The notes below the pieces were generated by a model. That model searched no databases and was not told the DNA's origin. It saw nothing but the letters and a program-made list of their open reading frames with translations. Positions 44,668 to 55,211 of a stretch of DNA of 64,000 bases are shown in pieces; positions within the stretch are counted from its first letter, which is position 1, and every line of letters starts with the position of its first letter. Origin of the DNA: Lachnospiraceae bacterium (GTDB taxonomy: Bacteria > Bacillota > Clostridia > Lachnospirales > Lachnospiraceae); the NCBI GenBank assembly GCA_013316825.1, contig WSLY01000004.1, positions 54,969 to 118,968 on the forward strand. Reading direction: 5' to 3'. The position numbers and the translations under genes are program-made.

Positions 44668-46238
44668 TAGTCGTAATACCAAAAGCGGCGGGACCTTTTG
44701 GCTCTTTTGGCTTTGCGTTCCCTTCTCTTTCGGCGCATTTCTTCCAGTTCGCGTTCTTCTTCAAGGTCTTCCAGCCGGCGTGCGTGAAGCTTTTGATACC
44801 GGTTGCGCTTCTTCTTGCGGCGTGCGCGAAGCCACCGTCTGCGGCCGCTGTGGTCTCTTGCGGAAAATTGATAGCTTTTTAGAAAAGCGCGGATAAGTAT
44901 TATCAGGATAACGGCGCCTGCAATACCGATAATGCCGAGCAGAACCTTAAAAATATTGACAAAAATAATCTTTTGCTCTCCGGATCCTTTTAAGGCATCG
45001 GAGGGCACGGATTCAAAGTGATAGGGATTTTGCTGCCGGTCGGCAAAATCAACGGATACCGAGCCGACAAACCAGTCGTGGTAGGTATAAGAGATAAGCG
45101 CAGCGCTGTGCTCCTCTCCCGTGCCATAAGAAATAGAGGAAATGGCATCCGTAAAAGCGGCGCTCTTGGGCAGGATAATGTAATCCTGTGTGTTTAGAGA
45201 AAGAATGGGCTTTGAGCTGCCGAAAATATCGTGGCTGCTGTAGAAAAAGCCGGCATTGTCTATTTGAAAACGGGTTTCCGTCTGGGAGACGTTGATACGC
45301 TCGAAATTGCCAAAACCATAATTAAATAGCGCGATGGTATCCGTATACTGGTTGGGGGATTCATCCGCCAGCACGACCGCGATAAGCCTCATGCCGTCCC
45401 GCTCAGCGCAGGAAACCAGACTGCTTCTTGCGGCAAGCGTGTAGCCGGTTTTGCTGCCGACCAGATACTCATATGCGTATGTTCTGCCCGCCAGAATCTG
45501 GTTGCGGGCATTTTCTATAATATGCTTAGGCTGTTTGTCCGTGGGAGGAAGCTCCAGCCTTGTGGCAGAGGAAATTTTGCACAGTAGTTCATTGGCAAAA
45601 AAAGCGCGTCCAATCATTGCCAAATCATAGGCGGAAGTATAATGATTGTCGTCGGGCAAGCCGTTGGGATTTACAAAGTTGGAGTCTACGCAGCCAAGCT
45701 CAGCCGCTTTTTCGTTCATGATGCCGGCAAAATCCTGCCAAGTTGTCCCCGTGATGTGCTCTGCCACGCCGTACGCGACTTCATTGGCGGAGGCAATGAG
45801 AATGGCGTTTAAGCATTGTTCCATAGTGAGCTCGTTGCCTTCGTCAAGGGCAATATTGGAGCTGTCCCTGGGGGTGTCAAAAACAGCATTGTGGGAAAAG
45901 GTTACAATTTCGTCCAAAGAGCAGCGCTCCAAGGCAATCAGACAGGTCAGAAGCTTCGTGGTACTTGCAGGGTAGAGCTGCTCATGTATATTTTTGGCAT
46001 AAAGAATCACGCCGCTTTCCGCATCTATCAGAATAGCAGCCTGTGCGCTGATGACAGGACCTTCCGGCCAGTCTTTGATAGCGTTTGTTTCTATAGGAAG
46101 AGCGGTGCGCGCCTCCACTTCTTCAAGGACGGGGAGGGCGTATGCGCTCCGGCAGTCGCAGAGCCACAGAAAGAGGACGGCGAGAGCGGATAGGAGGGCA
46201 GCAGTTTTATGATGAAATCCGTACAATTTGCACAACAA
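44664..46238 (-). CDS. D-alanyl-D-alanine carboxypeptidase with long basic cytoplasmic tail
   Basis: A 524-residue peptidoglycan-trimming enzyme. Penicillin-binding motifs are S92-x-x-K95 (ASTTKLL), S150-A-N152 (IASANEV) and K263-T-G (GSKTGYT). A signal segment precedes the domain (about 10-35), and a second membrane segment lies near 435-460. After it comes a strongly charged tail of about 65 residues, rich in Arg/Lys then Arg/Glu (RRRWLRARRKKKR, LEEERELEEMRRKRRERK). The tail is longer and more basic than in ordinary DacA proteins. The start is a TTG codon; 46238, 46235 and 46226 are all possible. Confidence 0.88.
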   Translation of the reverse strand: MLCKLYGFHHKTAALLSALAVLFLWLCDCRSAYALPVLEEVEARTALPIETNAIKDWPEGPVISAQAAILIDAESGVILYAKNIHEQLYPASTTKLLTCLIALERCSLDEIVTFSHNAVFDTPRDSSNIALDEGNELTMEQCLNAILIASANEVAYGVAEHITGTTWQDFAGIMNEKAAELGCVDSNFVNPNGLPDDNHYTSAYDLAMIGRAFFANELLCKISSATRLELPPTDKQPKHIIENARNQILAGRTYAYEYLVGSKTGYTLAARSSLVSCAERDGMRLIAVVLADESPNQYTDTIALFNYGFGNFERINVSQTETRFQIDNAGFFYSSHDIFGSSKPILSLNTQDYIILPKSAAFTDAISSISYGTGEEHSAALISYTYHDWFVGSVSVDFADRQQNPYHFESVPSDALKGSGEQKIIFVNIFKVLLGIIGIAGAVILIILIRAFLKSYQFSARDHSGRRRWLRARRKKKRNRYQKLHARRLEDLEEERELEEMRRKRRERKAKRAKRSRRFWYYDY

Positions 46239-46433
46239 CCTTTCGTATCAAAATTTACATTTGTACCGACGGCAGTTTACAGTTCTGCCATACGTTTATC
46301 ATACACTAACTGCCTTATGTACCGCAAGTCAAATCTGCCGTTTAAAAGCCAAAGCGTAGATTTTAACTTTTCTTTTGTGCCAAAATAGGATATACTAAGA
46401 AATCATAAAAGGAAGAATATGGTGAGATAGGAC

Positions 46434-47081
46434 ATGCGTCTGAGAAATATTACGGGCTCCAGAGAGATCATCGGGGAAAGCCGGTTTGTAGTGCAGGAGC
46501 CAAAGGCACAGAAGGGAAAATGGCGGGAGCGTTTTGGCAATGAAGCCCCAATATATATTGAAATCGGTATGGGAAAGGGAAAGTTTCTGCATACGCTGGC
46601 AGGGCAGAATCCGGATATTAACTATGTTGGTATAGAAAAATATTCCAGCGTGCTGCTTCGGGCGATTCAGAAGTCAGAGGAAGAGGAGCTTTCCAACCTT
46701 TTGTTTATCCGTATGGATGCGGAGGAGCTTACAGAGGTGTTTGGACAGGGAGAGGTGGACAGGATTTATTTGAATTTTTCGGATCCCTGGCCAAAGGACA
46801 GACATGCAAAGCGGCGCCTGCCTTCGGAACAGTTCTTAAATCGCTATGATGTTATTTTAAAGCGGGGCGGACGTATCGAGTTTAAGACGGACAACAGGGC
46901 TCTTTTTGATTTTGCCGTTGAGGAGCTTCAGAAGACAGGCTTTCGGGCGGAGAAAATCACATATGATCTGCATGGCGACAAAGAGATGCGTGAAGGCAAT
47001 GTGATGACGGAATATGAGGAAAAGTTTTCTGCAGCGGGCAATCCGATTTATAAATACATTGTTTGCCGGGAGGGCGAATAA
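46434..47081 (+). CDS. trmB: tRNA (guanine-N7)-methyltransferase
   Basis: Methylates G46 in tRNA using S-adenosylmethionine. The 215-residue length is normal. Motifs: the SAM loop YIEIGMGKGKF, NYVGIEKYS, and the family signature LNFSDPWPKDRHAKRRL. It starts 5-6 bases after GATAGGAC and is downstream of a TATACT (46391-46396) that may be its -10 box. A stretch of unrelated sequence (about 140 bp) separates it from thioredoxin. Confidence 0.95.
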   Translation: MRLRNITGSREIIGESRFVVQEPKAQKGKWRERFGNEAPIYIEIGMGKGKFLHTLAGQNPDINYVGIEKYSSVLLRAIQKSEEEELSNLLFIRMDAEELTEVFGQGEVDRIYLNFSDPWPKDRHAKRRLPSEQFLNRYDVILKRGGRIEFKTDNRALFDFAVEELQKTGFRAEKITYDLHGDKEMREGNVMTEYEEKFSAAGNPIYKYIVCREGE

Positions 47082-47231
47082 GGAGAGCAGGAGGCAGTAC
47101 GGGCGGAAAGCTTAGAGCTGCCGGAAATGAGGTATGCGGCGGCGCAATGTGGGAACACTAAGAAAAAGAAGTTTTCAGGCTAATCAAAAGCCTGTAACAA
47201 TATATGCAGTAGAAGAGAAAGGATGGTTGTG

Positions 47232-47552
47232 ATGGAATACAAATTTACAAACGCGAATTTTGAGGAAGAGGTTTTAAAATCCTCCCTGCCGGTACTGGTT
47301 GATTTTTACGCGGACTGGTGCGGTCCCTGTAAGATGATGGCTCCCGTGGTGGAGAAGCTTGCGGAGGAGATGGACGGTAAGCTTAAAGTAGGGAAGCTTA
47401 ACGTAGATGAGGAGGAAGAGCTGGCGGCGCGGTACAGGGTGTTTAATATTCCCACTTTTTTGGTGTTTCAAAATGGACAAGTAGCAGGTAATTGCGTCGG
47501 CGCCATGAGCGCAGCACAGTTGAAAGAAAAAGTAGAACAGATATTGGCTTAG
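47232..47552 (+). CDS. trxA: Thioredoxin
   Basis: A 106-residue disulfide reductase of the cytoplasm with active site WCGPCK in YADWCGPCKMM, and the conserved cis-proline in FNIPTFLVF. I chose the ATG at 47232, with AAAGGA 8 bases upstream, rather than the ATG at 47223, which overlaps that site. It stands alone in the window without an obvious partner reductase and is followed by a strong terminator. Expected role: maintaining thiol enzymes, for example ribonucleotide reductase or peroxidases. Confidence 0.95.
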   Translation: MEYKFTNANFEEEVLKSSLPVLVDFYADWCGPCKMMAPVVEKLAEEMDGKLKVGKLNVDEEEELAARYRVFNIPTFLVFQNGQVAGNCVGAMSAAQLKEKVEQILA

Positions 47553-47573
47553 CCAATATCTGTTCTGCTTTTT
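47531..47573 (+). terminator. Terminator after trxA
   Basis: A perfect 14-bp stem GAACAGATATTGGC / GCCAATATCTGTTC with a 3-base loop, which includes the stop codon, followed by TGCTTTTTC. A second weaker hairpin (AGAATCCT/AGGATTCT, 47583-47629) with six T follows. Confidence 0.85.
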
Positions 47574-47619
47574 CATGGCAATAGAATCCTCATGGAACGT
47601 AGAAGTTCTTGTTATAAAG

Positions 47620-49230
47620 TCAGGATTCTTTTTTGTATTGCAGCGCGGCAGCAACAAGACCCTTAAAAAGCGGATGCGGTCTGTTGGGGCGGGATTTTAA
47701 TTCCGGATGAGCCTGCGTTGCAATATAAAACGGATGATCTGCCAATTCACACATTTCCACAATACGGTTGTCAGGTGAGATACCTGAAAGTTTGAGTCCG
47801 TGCTCCGCCAGGGCAGCGCGGTAATCGTTGTTGACTTCATATCTATGCCGGTGCCGTTCTGAAATGGTGTCGCTGCCGTAAAGTCTGTGGGCAAGGGAAT
47901 CCTCTGCAAGCACGCAGGGGTATGCGCCAAGCCGCAGAGTGCCGCCGATATTTTCCACGCCGTTCTGGTCCGGCATCAGTGCAATCACAGGATGTGTTGT
48001 GCCGGCGTCCATTTCAATGCTGTGAGCGTCGTGGAAGCCGACTACATGGCGCGCGTATTCCACAATGGTAAGCTGCATACCAAGACAGAGTCCCAAAAAG
48101 GGAACCTTGCGCTCTCTTGCATAGCGGATGGCGCAAATCATGCCTTCTATGCCGCGGCTGCCAAAACCGCCGGGAACCAAAATCCCGTGTACATCTGCAA
48201 GAAGGCTGTCCGCATTTTCGTCAGTGACTGTTTCGGAATCAATCCATTTGATATTGACGGTGGCGCGATTGGTGATGCCGCCGTGCTTTAATGCCTCCAC
48301 CACACTGATGTAGGCATCGTGGAGCTGGACATATTTGCCGACAAGCGCGATTGTCACCTCGTCTGTGGGATGTTTTAAATCCTCCACCATTTTTTCCCAG
48401 TCAGTCAAATCAGGGGCAGGGCAGTCTAAATGCAGGCACTCACATGCTACCTGCGCCAAATGCTCTTTTTCCATGGCGAGAGGCGCCTCATACAGATGCT
48501 TTACGTCCAGATTCTGCAGCACATGATTGCTGGGAACATTGCAGAACAGCGCAATCTTATCTTTGATGCCCTGGTCTAAGGGGTGTTCACTCCGGCAGAC
48601 AATCATGTCAGGCCATATGCCCATGCCCTGCAAATCTTTTACACTTGCCTGTGTGGGTTTGGTTTTTAACTCTTCGGAGGCATTCAGATAGGGTATCAGG
48701 GTCACATGAATCAAAATAGCGTTGTCATGACCTACTTCATGTTGGAATTGCCGGATGGATTCAAGGAAAGGCTGGCTCTCGATATCGCCTACGGTGCCGC
48801 CCACCTCAATGATGGCAATGCGGGTTTCTTCATCCGCAAAATTGCGGTAAAACCGGCTTTTGATTTCATTGGTAATATGGGGAATTACCTGAACGGTGCC
48901 GCCGCCGTAATCGCCGCGGCGCTCCTTCTGGAGTACGCTCCAGTAAACTTTGCCGGTGGTGACATTAGAATTTTTATCAAGACTCTCGTCGATAAAACGC
49001 TCATAATGTCCAAGATCCAAATCCGTCTCGGCGCCGTCGTCGGTGACAAACACTTCGCCGTGCTGGATGGGATTCATTGTCCCGGGGTCAATATTGATAT
49101 ATGGGTCAAACTTCTGCATAGTCACCTTATAGCCGCGCGCTTTCAGCAGGCGCCCCAAAGAGGCGGCAGTAATACCCTTTCCAAGTCCGGAAACAACACC
49201 GCCGGTTACAAACACGTATTTTACTGGCAT
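47620..49230 (-). CDS. pyrG: CTP synthase
   Basis: Makes CTP from UTP, ATP and glutamine. The 536-residue length is normal. The N-terminal synthase domain begins [21 protein letters not shown], and the class I glutamine amidotransferase domain has [10 protein letters not shown] (nucleophile Cys) and a C-terminal ATQAHPE with the His/Glu. The start at 49230 has CGGAGG upstream; a longer frame reaches 49284 across the leader. A strong promoter lies at 49339-49367, with a terminator between it and the gene. Confidence 0.96.
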   Translation of the reverse strand: MPVKYVFVTGGVVSGLGKGITAASLGRLLKARGYKVTMQKFDPYINIDPGTMNPIQHGEVFVTDDGAETDLDLGHYERFIDESLDKNSNVTTGKVYWSVLQKERRGDYGGGTVQVIPHITNEIKSRFYRNFADEETRIAIIEVGGTVGDIESQPFLESIRQFQHEVGHDNAILIHVTLIPYLNASEELKTKPTQASVKDLQGMGIWPDMIVCRSEHPLDQGIKDKIALFCNVPSNHVLQNLDVKHLYEAPLAMEKEHLAQVACECLHLDCPAPDLTDWEKMVEDLKHPTDEVTIALVGKYVQLHDAYISVVEALKHGGITNRATVNIKWIDSETVTDENADSLLADVHGILVPGGFGSRGIEGMICAIRYARERKVPFLGLCLGMQLTIVEYARHVVGFHDAHSIEMDAGTTHPVIALMPDQNGVENIGGTLRLGAYPCVLAEDSLAHRLYGSDTISERHRHRYEVNNDYRAALAEHGLKLSGISPDNRIVEMCELADHPFYIATQAHPELKSRPNRPHPLFKGLVAAALQYKKES

Positions 49231-49280
49231 AAAAATACCTCCGCTGCATACAATAAAAATTTTCTGTTGTTGATTAGGTG

Positions 49281-49320
49281 CCAAAATAAAAAGAGACGCT
49301 AAAAGATAACTTTTAGCGCC
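49281..49320 (-). terminator. Leader terminator upstream of pyrG (candidate attenuator)
   Basis: On the minus strand an inverted repeat (GCGCTAAAAG / CTTTTAGCGTC, 4-base loop) is followed by TCTCTTTTTATTTT. It lies between the pyrG promoter and the pyrG start, about 50 bp before the start codon. In Bacillus, pyrG is controlled by a leader terminator in this position. Confidence 0.75.
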
Positions 49321-49338
49321 TTTGCTTCAATAAAATGG

Positions 49339-49367
49339 ATTTTATCACCGCAAAGAAAAGTTGTCAA
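49339..49367 (-). promoter_or_regulatory. Sigma-A promoter of pyrG
   Basis: Minus strand TTGACA (49362-49367), 17 bp, TAAAAT (49339-49344). The predicted transcript start is about 12-15 bases before the leader hairpin. Confidence 0.78.
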
Positions 49368-49422
49368 GATTGAAAATATACGGAATTTTAGAAAAATTTG
49401 ATATTTCTTCACAGCCTTTTTA

Positions 49423-49431
49423 TGGTATAAT
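49423..49431 (+). promoter_or_regulatory. Extended -10 element for the DUF1846/ftsH unit
   Basis: TGGTATAAT at 49423-49431, about 55 bp before the DUF1846 start, fits an extended -10. No good -35 box was seen at 16-18 bp upstream. Confidence 0.55.
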
Positions 49432-49484
49432 GTACCTTGTTATGTTAAAATGGGAAACAGTAGTACAAAAGGAAAAGAGAAACC

Positions 49485-50957
49485 ATGAGAATAGGATTTG
49501 ATAATGAAAAATATTTACAAATGCAGTCGGAGCATATAGAGGAGAGAATTAATAAGTTTGGGGACAAACTATATCTTGAGTTTGGAGGCAAGCTGTTTGA
49601 CGATTTTCATGCATCAAGGGTGCTGCCGGGATTTGAGCCTGACAGCAAGCTCCGTATGCTGATGAAGCTGTCTGACAGGGCGGAAATTATCATTGTCATC
49701 AATGCTGCGGACATTGAAAAGAATAAGATTCGTGGTGATTTGGGGATTACTTATGACGAGGACGTGCAGCGCCTGATGCAGGAGTTTGAAAGCAGGGGAC
49801 TGTATGTGGGGAGCGTGGTGCTGACGCATTATGCAGGGCAGATGCGTGCTGCGGACTTTAAGGAAAGATTGGAAAAAAGAAATGTCAGGGTATATCTGCA
49901 TTATTCGATAGAAGGTTATCCATCGAATATTCCCCTCATCGTCAGCGATGAAGGCTATGGAAAAAATGAATATATCGAAACTTCAAGACCGCTGGTGGTA
50001 GTTACAGCGCCCGGCCCGGGGAGCGGAAAAATGGCAACCTGTCTTTCCCAGCTTTACCATGACAATAAAAGAGGCATCAAAGCAGGCTATGCCAAATACG
50101 AAACCTTCCCTATTTGGAATATTCCGTTAAAGCATCCCATCAATCTTGCGTACGAGGCTGCGACGGCGGATTTGAATGATGTGAATATGATAGATCCTTT
50201 CCATCTGGAGGCGTATGGTGAAACCGCGGTCAACTACAACAGGGATATTGAGATTTTTCCGGTTTTAAACGCTATTTTCGAAGGAATTTATGGAGAAAAT
50301 CCTTACAAGTCGCCCACGGACATGGGCGTAAACATGGCGGGCAACTGTATTGTGGACGACGAAGCGTGCAGGGAAGCCTCCCATATGGAGGTTATCCGCC
50401 GTTATTATACGGCGCTCAATGATGTTATCAAGGGAAAAGCAAAAGAGAATGAAGTGTATAAGATAGAGCTTCTCATGAAGCAGGCGAAGATTTCTGCGGA
50501 TGACAGAAGAGTTACGGTTGCGGCAAAAGAGCGGGAAGAAAGGCTTCATGTGCCGACAGCGGCAATAGAGCTTTCTGATGGGAAAATCATTACTTCAAAG
50601 ACCTCGGACCTGCTGGGGGCATCGGCAGCGCTGCTTTTGAATGCGTTAAAGTATCTGGGAGAGGTGGAGCATGACATCCATCTGATATCGCCGGAGGCGA
50701 TTGAGCCGATTCAGGAGTTAAAAACGAAATACCTCGGAGGGAAGAATCCGCGTCTCCACACGGACGAGGTGCTGATTGCCCTTTCTATTTCAGCCATGAA
50801 TGACTGGAATGCAAGAAAAGCGCTGGAGCAGCTTCCAAAGTTGAAAGGATGTCAGGTGCACACCTCGGTGATGCTCTCTGATGTTGATATAAAAACATTT
50901 AAAAAACTGGGAGTGGACTTGACCAGTGAACCTATTATAAAAGGAAAGAGAAGTTAA
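49485..50957 (+). CDS. DUF1846 family protein
   Basis: A 490-residue cytoplasmic protein of the DUF1846/UPF0371 family, common in Firmicutes. The family's strongly conserved opening (MRIGFDNEKYL..QSEHI) and the glycine-rich loop APGPGSGKMATCLSQLYHD are visible. The loop resembles a nucleotide-binding P-loop, but the activity is unknown. It starts after AAAGGAAAAGAG and ends immediately before the ftsH ATG, so the two are in one transcript. Confidence 0.92.
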   Translation: MRIGFDNEKYLQMQSEHIEERINKFGDKLYLEFGGKLFDDFHASRVLPGFEPDSKLRMLMKLSDRAEIIIVINAADIEKNKIRGDLGITYDEDVQRLMQEFESRGLYVGSVVLTHYAGQMRAADFKERLEKRNVRVYLHYSIEGYPSNIPLIVSDEGYGKNEYIETSRPLVVVTAPGPGSGKMATCLSQLYHDNKRGIKAGYAKYETFPIWNIPLKHPINLAYEAATADLNDVNMIDPFHLEAYGETAVNYNRDIEIFPVLNAIFEGIYGENPYKSPTDMGVNMAGNCIVDDEACREASHMEVIRRYYTALNDVIKGKAKENEVYKIELLMKQAKISADDRRVTVAAKEREERLHVPTAAIELSDGKIITSKTSDLLGASAALLLNALKYLGEVEHDIHLISPEAIEPIQELKTKYLGGKNPRLHTDEVLIALSISAMNDWNARKALEQLPKLKGCQVHTSVMLSDVDIKTFKKLGVDLTSEPIIKGKRS

Positions 50958-53192
50958 ATGAGTGAACAAAATTTAAACCAGTATGACAACGGGAACGGTT
51001 ACAATAACGGTAACCGCGGCAACGGCCAGGGCGGTCCCAATCAGGGCGGCGGGCAGGGTGGTTCCGGAAACCAGAATCCCAGAAAGGTAAACCTTCTGCT
51101 TCTTTTGATTGCGGCGCTTATTACCTTGATGGTAACGAGCGTGTTTATGCGTTCCATGACCGCCGATTCACAGGAGTTAAGCTACAGTGAATTTATGCAG
51201 AGGGTGGAGCAGGGCAAGGTGAAGGCTGTCAGGTACAGCTCATCCCGCATCGATATCGAGATGGTGGATGAAAATGCATCCCAAAAGAATCCCTTCTGGG
51301 CGGCTTACGGTATGGGAAGCCGGACGACCTATTATACAGCTTTGGTTTCGGACGACACGCTGCCGGAGAGACTGCGCGATGCGGGCGTAGAGGTATGGGG
51401 GTATATTCCGGACAATTCCGGTTTTATTATGGAAATTTTACTCTATTATGTTCTGCCCCTTGTACTGTTCTGGGTACTGCTAAGCTTTTTGTTTAAAAAG
51501 ATGAACAAGGGCGGCGGTCCCATGGGCGTGGGCAAAAGCAACGCGAAGGTATACGTGCAGAAGGAAACCGGCATTACCTTTAAGGATGTGGCAGGCGAGG
51601 ATGAGGCGAAGGAATCCCTGCAGGAAGTTGTGGATTTTCTGCACAATCCCGGTAAGTATGCCGGCATCGGCGCCAAACTGCCAAAGGGAGCGCTTTTGGT
51701 GGGACCTCCAGGCACGGGCAAAACGCTGCTTGCAAAAGCGGTGGCCGGCGAAGCGGGCGTTCCGTTCTTTTCCCTTGCCGGCTCCGATTTTATTGAATTG
51801 TACGTAGGCGTAGGCGCTTCCCGTGTAAGAGATTTGTTTAAGGAGGCGACGAGGCATGCGCCCTGCATCATTTTTATTGATGAGATAGACGCCATCGGCA
51901 GGAGCCGCGATTCTAAGTACGGCGGCGGCAATGAGGAGCGGGAACAGACCTTGAATCAGCTTCTTTCAGAGATGGATGGCTTTGATACTTCCAAGGGTAT
52001 TCTGATTTTGGGCGCTACCAACCGGCCCGAAATTCTGGATAAAGCGCTGCTGCGTCCCGGGCGTTTTGACAGGCGTATTATTGTTGACAAGCCGGATTTA
52101 AAGGGAAGAGTGGAGATTTTAAAGGTACATGCGAAAGACGTCAAGATGGATGAGACGGTGGATTTTGACGCCATAGCGCTTGCTACCAGCGGCGCAGTAG
52201 GCGCGGATCTTGCCAATATGATAAATGAGGCGGCAATCAACGCAGTCAAGGCAGGCAGAGAGTTTGTCAGCCAGAAGGACTTATTTGATGCCGTAGAGCA
52301 GGTGCTTGTCGGAAAAGAGAAGAAGGACCGTATCATGAGCAAAGAGGAAAGAAAGATTGTTTCCTATCATGAGGTGGGTCATGCGCTGGTAAGCGCTCTG
52401 CAGAAAAATTCCGAGCCGGTGCAGAAGATTACCATTGTACCGCGTACCATGGGAGCGCTCGGCTATGTGATGCATGTGCCGGAGGAGGAAAAGTACCTGA
52501 ACACGGAGGCAGAGCTTCGTGACATGCTGGTCGGCCTCGTGGCAGGACGTGCCGCGGAGGAGCTGGTGTTTGAAACGGTGACGACGGGCGCCGCCAACGA
52601 TATTGAGAAGGCAACCGGCATAGCCAGGGCCATGGTGACACAGTACGGTATGAGCGAGCGTTTCGGTCTGGTAGGGCTTTCCACGGTGGAGAGCAAGTAT
52701 CTGGAGGGACGCGATGTGATGAACTGCAGCGACCAGACTGCCGCAGAGGTGGATAAGGAAGTTGTAGAGATATTGAAGAAGAGCTATGAAAAGGCAAAAG
52801 AGCTTTTGTCTGAGAACAGGGACATCATGGATAAGCTGGCGGCTTTCCTTATCGAGAAGGAGACCATTACAGGCAAAGAGTTTATGGAAATTTACCGCAA
52901 GGAAAAAGGAATACCTGAGCCGGAGGAAAAGAAAGAAGAGGGTGCCGCGGCGGAAGCGGTGAAAGCGAGCGGAGAGGAAGCGGCGCCTGAGGAAACGCTA
53001 TCTTCCACGGAAGGCAAAGTGCCGCAAGAGGCGACAGTGCCGCAGGCAGTCAGGGAACCGGAAGCTGCAGAGATGCCGCAGGAAGCCGGAGTACCAAAAG
53101 AGACGGCACCGGACGGCACAGAGCAGCAGAAGGAAGCACAAGAGGAAAAGCCTTCCAGTGTGGGCATATTCACAAACAGAACCTTGGATTGA
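50958..53192 (+). CDS. ftsH: ATP-dependent zinc metalloprotease FtsH
   Basis: A membrane-bound AAA+ protease that degrades damaged or regulatory membrane and soluble proteins. 744 residues, longer than the usual 610-660. N-terminal low-complexity Gly/Asn stretch (about 5-38), membrane segments at about 43-62 and 157-178, AAA module with Walker A GPPGTGKT, Walker B IIFIDEID and the SRH region, and zinc site HEVGH in the protease domain. The C-terminus is an acidic Glu/Ala/Pro-rich tail of about 90 residues. Co-transcribed with the DUF1846 gene; a terminator follows. Confidence 0.96.
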   Translation: MSEQNLNQYDNGNGYNNGNRGNGQGGPNQGGGQGGSGNQNPRKVNLLLLLIAALITLMVTSVFMRSMTADSQELSYSEFMQRVEQGKVKAVRYSSSRIDIEMVDENASQKNPFWAAYGMGSRTTYYTALVSDDTLPERLRDAGVEVWGYIPDNSGFIMEILLYYVLPLVLFWVLLSFLFKKMNKGGGPMGVGKSNAKVYVQKETGITFKDVAGEDEAKESLQEVVDFLHNPGKYAGIGAKLPKGALLVGPPGTGKTLLAKAVAGEAGVPFFSLAGSDFIELYVGVGASRVRDLFKEATRHAPCIIFIDEIDAIGRSRDSKYGGGNEEREQTLNQLLSEMDGFDTSKGILILGATNRPEILDKALLRPGRFDRRIIVDKPDLKGRVEILKVHAKDVKMDETVDFDAIALATSGAVGADLANMINEAAINAVKAGREFVSQKDLFDAVEQVLVGKEKKDRIMSKEERKIVSYHEVGHALVSALQKNSEPVQKITIVPRTMGALGYVMHVPEEEKYLNTEAELRDMLVGLVAGRAAEELVFETVTTGAANDIEKATGIARAMVTQYGMSERFGLVGLSTVESKYLEGRDVMNCSDQTAAEVDKEVVEILKKSYEKAKELLSENRDIMDKLAAFLIEKETITGKEFMEIYRKEKGIPEPEEKKEEGAAAEAVKASGEEAAPEETLSSTEGKVPQEATVPQAVREPEAAEMPQEAGVPKETAPDGTEQQKEAQEEKPSSVGIFTNRTLD

Positions 53193-53202
53193 CAAAAAAC
53201 GA

Positions 53203-53236
53203 GGAAAAGCCGTATCAGAGAGTGGTACGGCTTTTC
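53203..53236 (+). terminator. Terminator after ftsH
   Basis: AAAAGCCGTA and TACGGCTTTT form a stem with a loop of about 14 bases; the right arm ends in four T, then CATGC. It lies in the short gap before uvrC. Confidence 0.7.
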
Positions 53237-53269
53237 ATGCATAAAATATGTTACCTATGCGGAGGGAAT

Positions 53270-55174
53270 ATGCAGTTTGATTTTGAAGAGGAATTAAAAA
53301 AGCTTCCGGCGAAGCCGGGCGTGTATATTATGCACGATGCGCAGGATTCCATTTTGTATGTGGGAAAAGCCGTCAATCTGCGGAACAGAGTGCGTTCCTA
53401 CTTTCGGGAAAATATTGGAAGAGGCCCTCAGATTGATAAGATGGTTTCCCTGATTACGCGTTTTGAGTATATTGTGACAGACTCGGAGCTGGAGGCGCTG
53501 GTTCTGGAAAATAATCTGATTAAGGAACATTTGCCCAAATACAATACGCTTTTGAAGGATGACAAAACTTATCCGTATATCAAAGTTACCGTAGGCGAGG
53601 AGTATCCCCGCATTCTTTTTTCCAGAGAGATGAAAAAGGATAAATCCCGCTATTTCGGTCCTTATACAAGCGCAGGCGCCGTGAAGGATACGATAGAATT
53701 GCTCAATAAGCTGTACCGGCTCAGAACCTGCAACCGAAGCCTGCCGCGGGATATCGGGGAGGAAAGACCGTGCCTGAATTACCATATCAGACAATGCCTT
53801 GCGCCCTGTCAGGGCTATGTGAGCAGGGAGGCGTACCGGCAGCAGGTGGAGCAGGCGCTTAGTTTTTTAAATGGAAATTACGGGAGCATTTTAAAAGAAC
53901 TTGAGGGAAAAATGCAGTCTGCCGCGGAAAATATGGAATTCGAGGAGGCGGCGCGGTACAGGGATTTGTATAACAGCGTCAAGTCTGTCGCACAGAAGCA
54001 GAAGATTACAGACAGCGCAGGGGAGGACAGGGATATTATTGCGCTGTCAAAGGATGATATGGATGCGGTTGTGCAGGTATTCTTTGTGCGGGATGGCAGG
54101 CTGATTGGCAGGGAACATTTTTATATGATGCGGGTATCGGGCTGTGAAAAAGAGCAGATACTGGAGGATTTTGTCAAGCAGTTTTATGCCGGCACGCCTT
54201 TTATTCCAAGGGAAATCATGCTGCAGTATGAAATTTCCGATACTTCCTTAATTGAGGAATGGCTTGGGAAAAAGAAGGGCGGCAAAGTAAAGCTGCTCGT
54301 GCCCAAAAAGGGGACAAAGGAAAAACTGGTAGAGCTTGCGGCACAAAACGCTTCCTTGGTGTTAAGTCAGGACAGGGAGCGGCTAAAACGGGAAGAAGGA
54401 CGCACCATCGGCGCGGTGAAAGAAATTGCGGCGCTTTTGCAGCTTGAAAACGTAAGCCGTATGGAAGCATTTGATATTTCGAATATCAGTGGTTTTGAAA
54501 ATGTCGGTTCCATGGTTGTGTTTGAAAAGGGAAAACCAAAGCGCAGCGATTACCGCAAATTTAAAATCAAGACGGTAGCGGGGCCGGATGATTATGCCTG
54601 CATGAAGGAAGTGCTGACAAGACGGTTCACACACGGCATGGAAGAACAGGAAAAGCTGAAGGAAAAGGAAATTGACGCGGGCTTCGGCAGCTTTACCAAA
54701 TTTCCGGATTTGCTTTTGATGGACGGCGGGCGCGGGCAGGTCAATATTGCCCTGTCCGTGCTGAAAGAGCTGCAAATCCATATTCCGGTCTGCGGCATGG
54801 TAAAGGATGACAATCACCGGACAAGAGGGCTTTACTATAATAATGTGGAAATTGACATCGACACCCGTTCAGAGGGTTTTAAACTGATAACGAGGATACA
54901 GGACGAGGCGCACCGTTTTGCTATCGAGTATCATCGTTCCCTGCGCAGTAAGGCGCAGGTGAAATCCATACTGGACGGTATTCCGGGTGTGGGAGCCGCC
55001 AGAAGAAAAGCGCTTATGCGTCATTTTAAGTCGCTTGAGGAGATAAAACAGGCGGAGGTGGCGACGCTTGCCGAGGTGCCTGAGATACCGGAACACATAG
55101 CGCAGGAGATTTATTCTTTTTTTCGAAAGGAAGAAAAGCAGACTTCACACGAAAACGGGGATATGCTAAAATAG
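53270..55174 (+). CDS. uvrC: Excinuclease ABC subunit C
   Basis: The incision nuclease of nucleotide-excision repair. 634 residues. N-terminal GIY-YIG domain ([20 protein letters not shown]), UVR region near 200-235 ([16 protein letters not shown]), the second nuclease (RNase H-like) domain with FDISNISG and [11 protein letters not shown], and C-terminal helix-hairpin-helix ([19 protein letters not shown]). The start at 53270 is set by GGAGGG. Head of the run that continues with hprK. Confidence 0.95.
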   Translation: MQFDFEEELKKLPAKPGVYIMHDAQDSILYVGKAVNLRNRVRSYFRENIGRGPQIDKMVSLITRFEYIVTDSELEALVLENNLIKEHLPKYNTLLKDDKTYPYIKVTVGEEYPRILFSREMKKDKSRYFGPYTSAGAVKDTIELLNKLYRLRTCNRSLPRDIGEERPCLNYHIRQCLAPCQGYVSREAYRQQVEQALSFLNGNYGSILKELEGKMQSAAENMEFEEAARYRDLYNSVKSVAQKQKITDSAGEDRDIIALSKDDMDAVVQVFFVRDGRLIGREHFYMMRVSGCEKEQILEDFVKQFYAGTPFIPREIMLQYEISDTSLIEEWLGKKKGGKVKLLVPKKGTKEKLVELAAQNASLVLSQDRERLKREEGRTIGAVKEIAALLQLENVSRMEAFDISNISGFENVGSMVVFEKGKPKRSDYRKFKIKTVAGPDDYACMKEVLTRRFTHGMEEQEKLKEKEIDAGFGSFTKFPDLLLMDGGRGQVNIALSVLKELQIHIPVCGMVKDDNHRTRGLYYNNVEIDIDTRSEGFKLITRIQDEAHRFAIEYHRSLRSKAQVKSILDGIPGVGAARRKALMRHFKSLEEIKQAEVATLAEVPEIPEHIAQEIYSFFRKEEKQTSHENGDMLK

Positions 55175-55211
55175 CTACAGGAAACATAAAAGCAGGAAAA
55201 GAGGTAAAACT

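Noticed and set aside
47535..47565. Perfect palindrome considered as an operator
   Set aside because: It includes the trxA stop codon and is followed by a T-run, which fits a terminator better.
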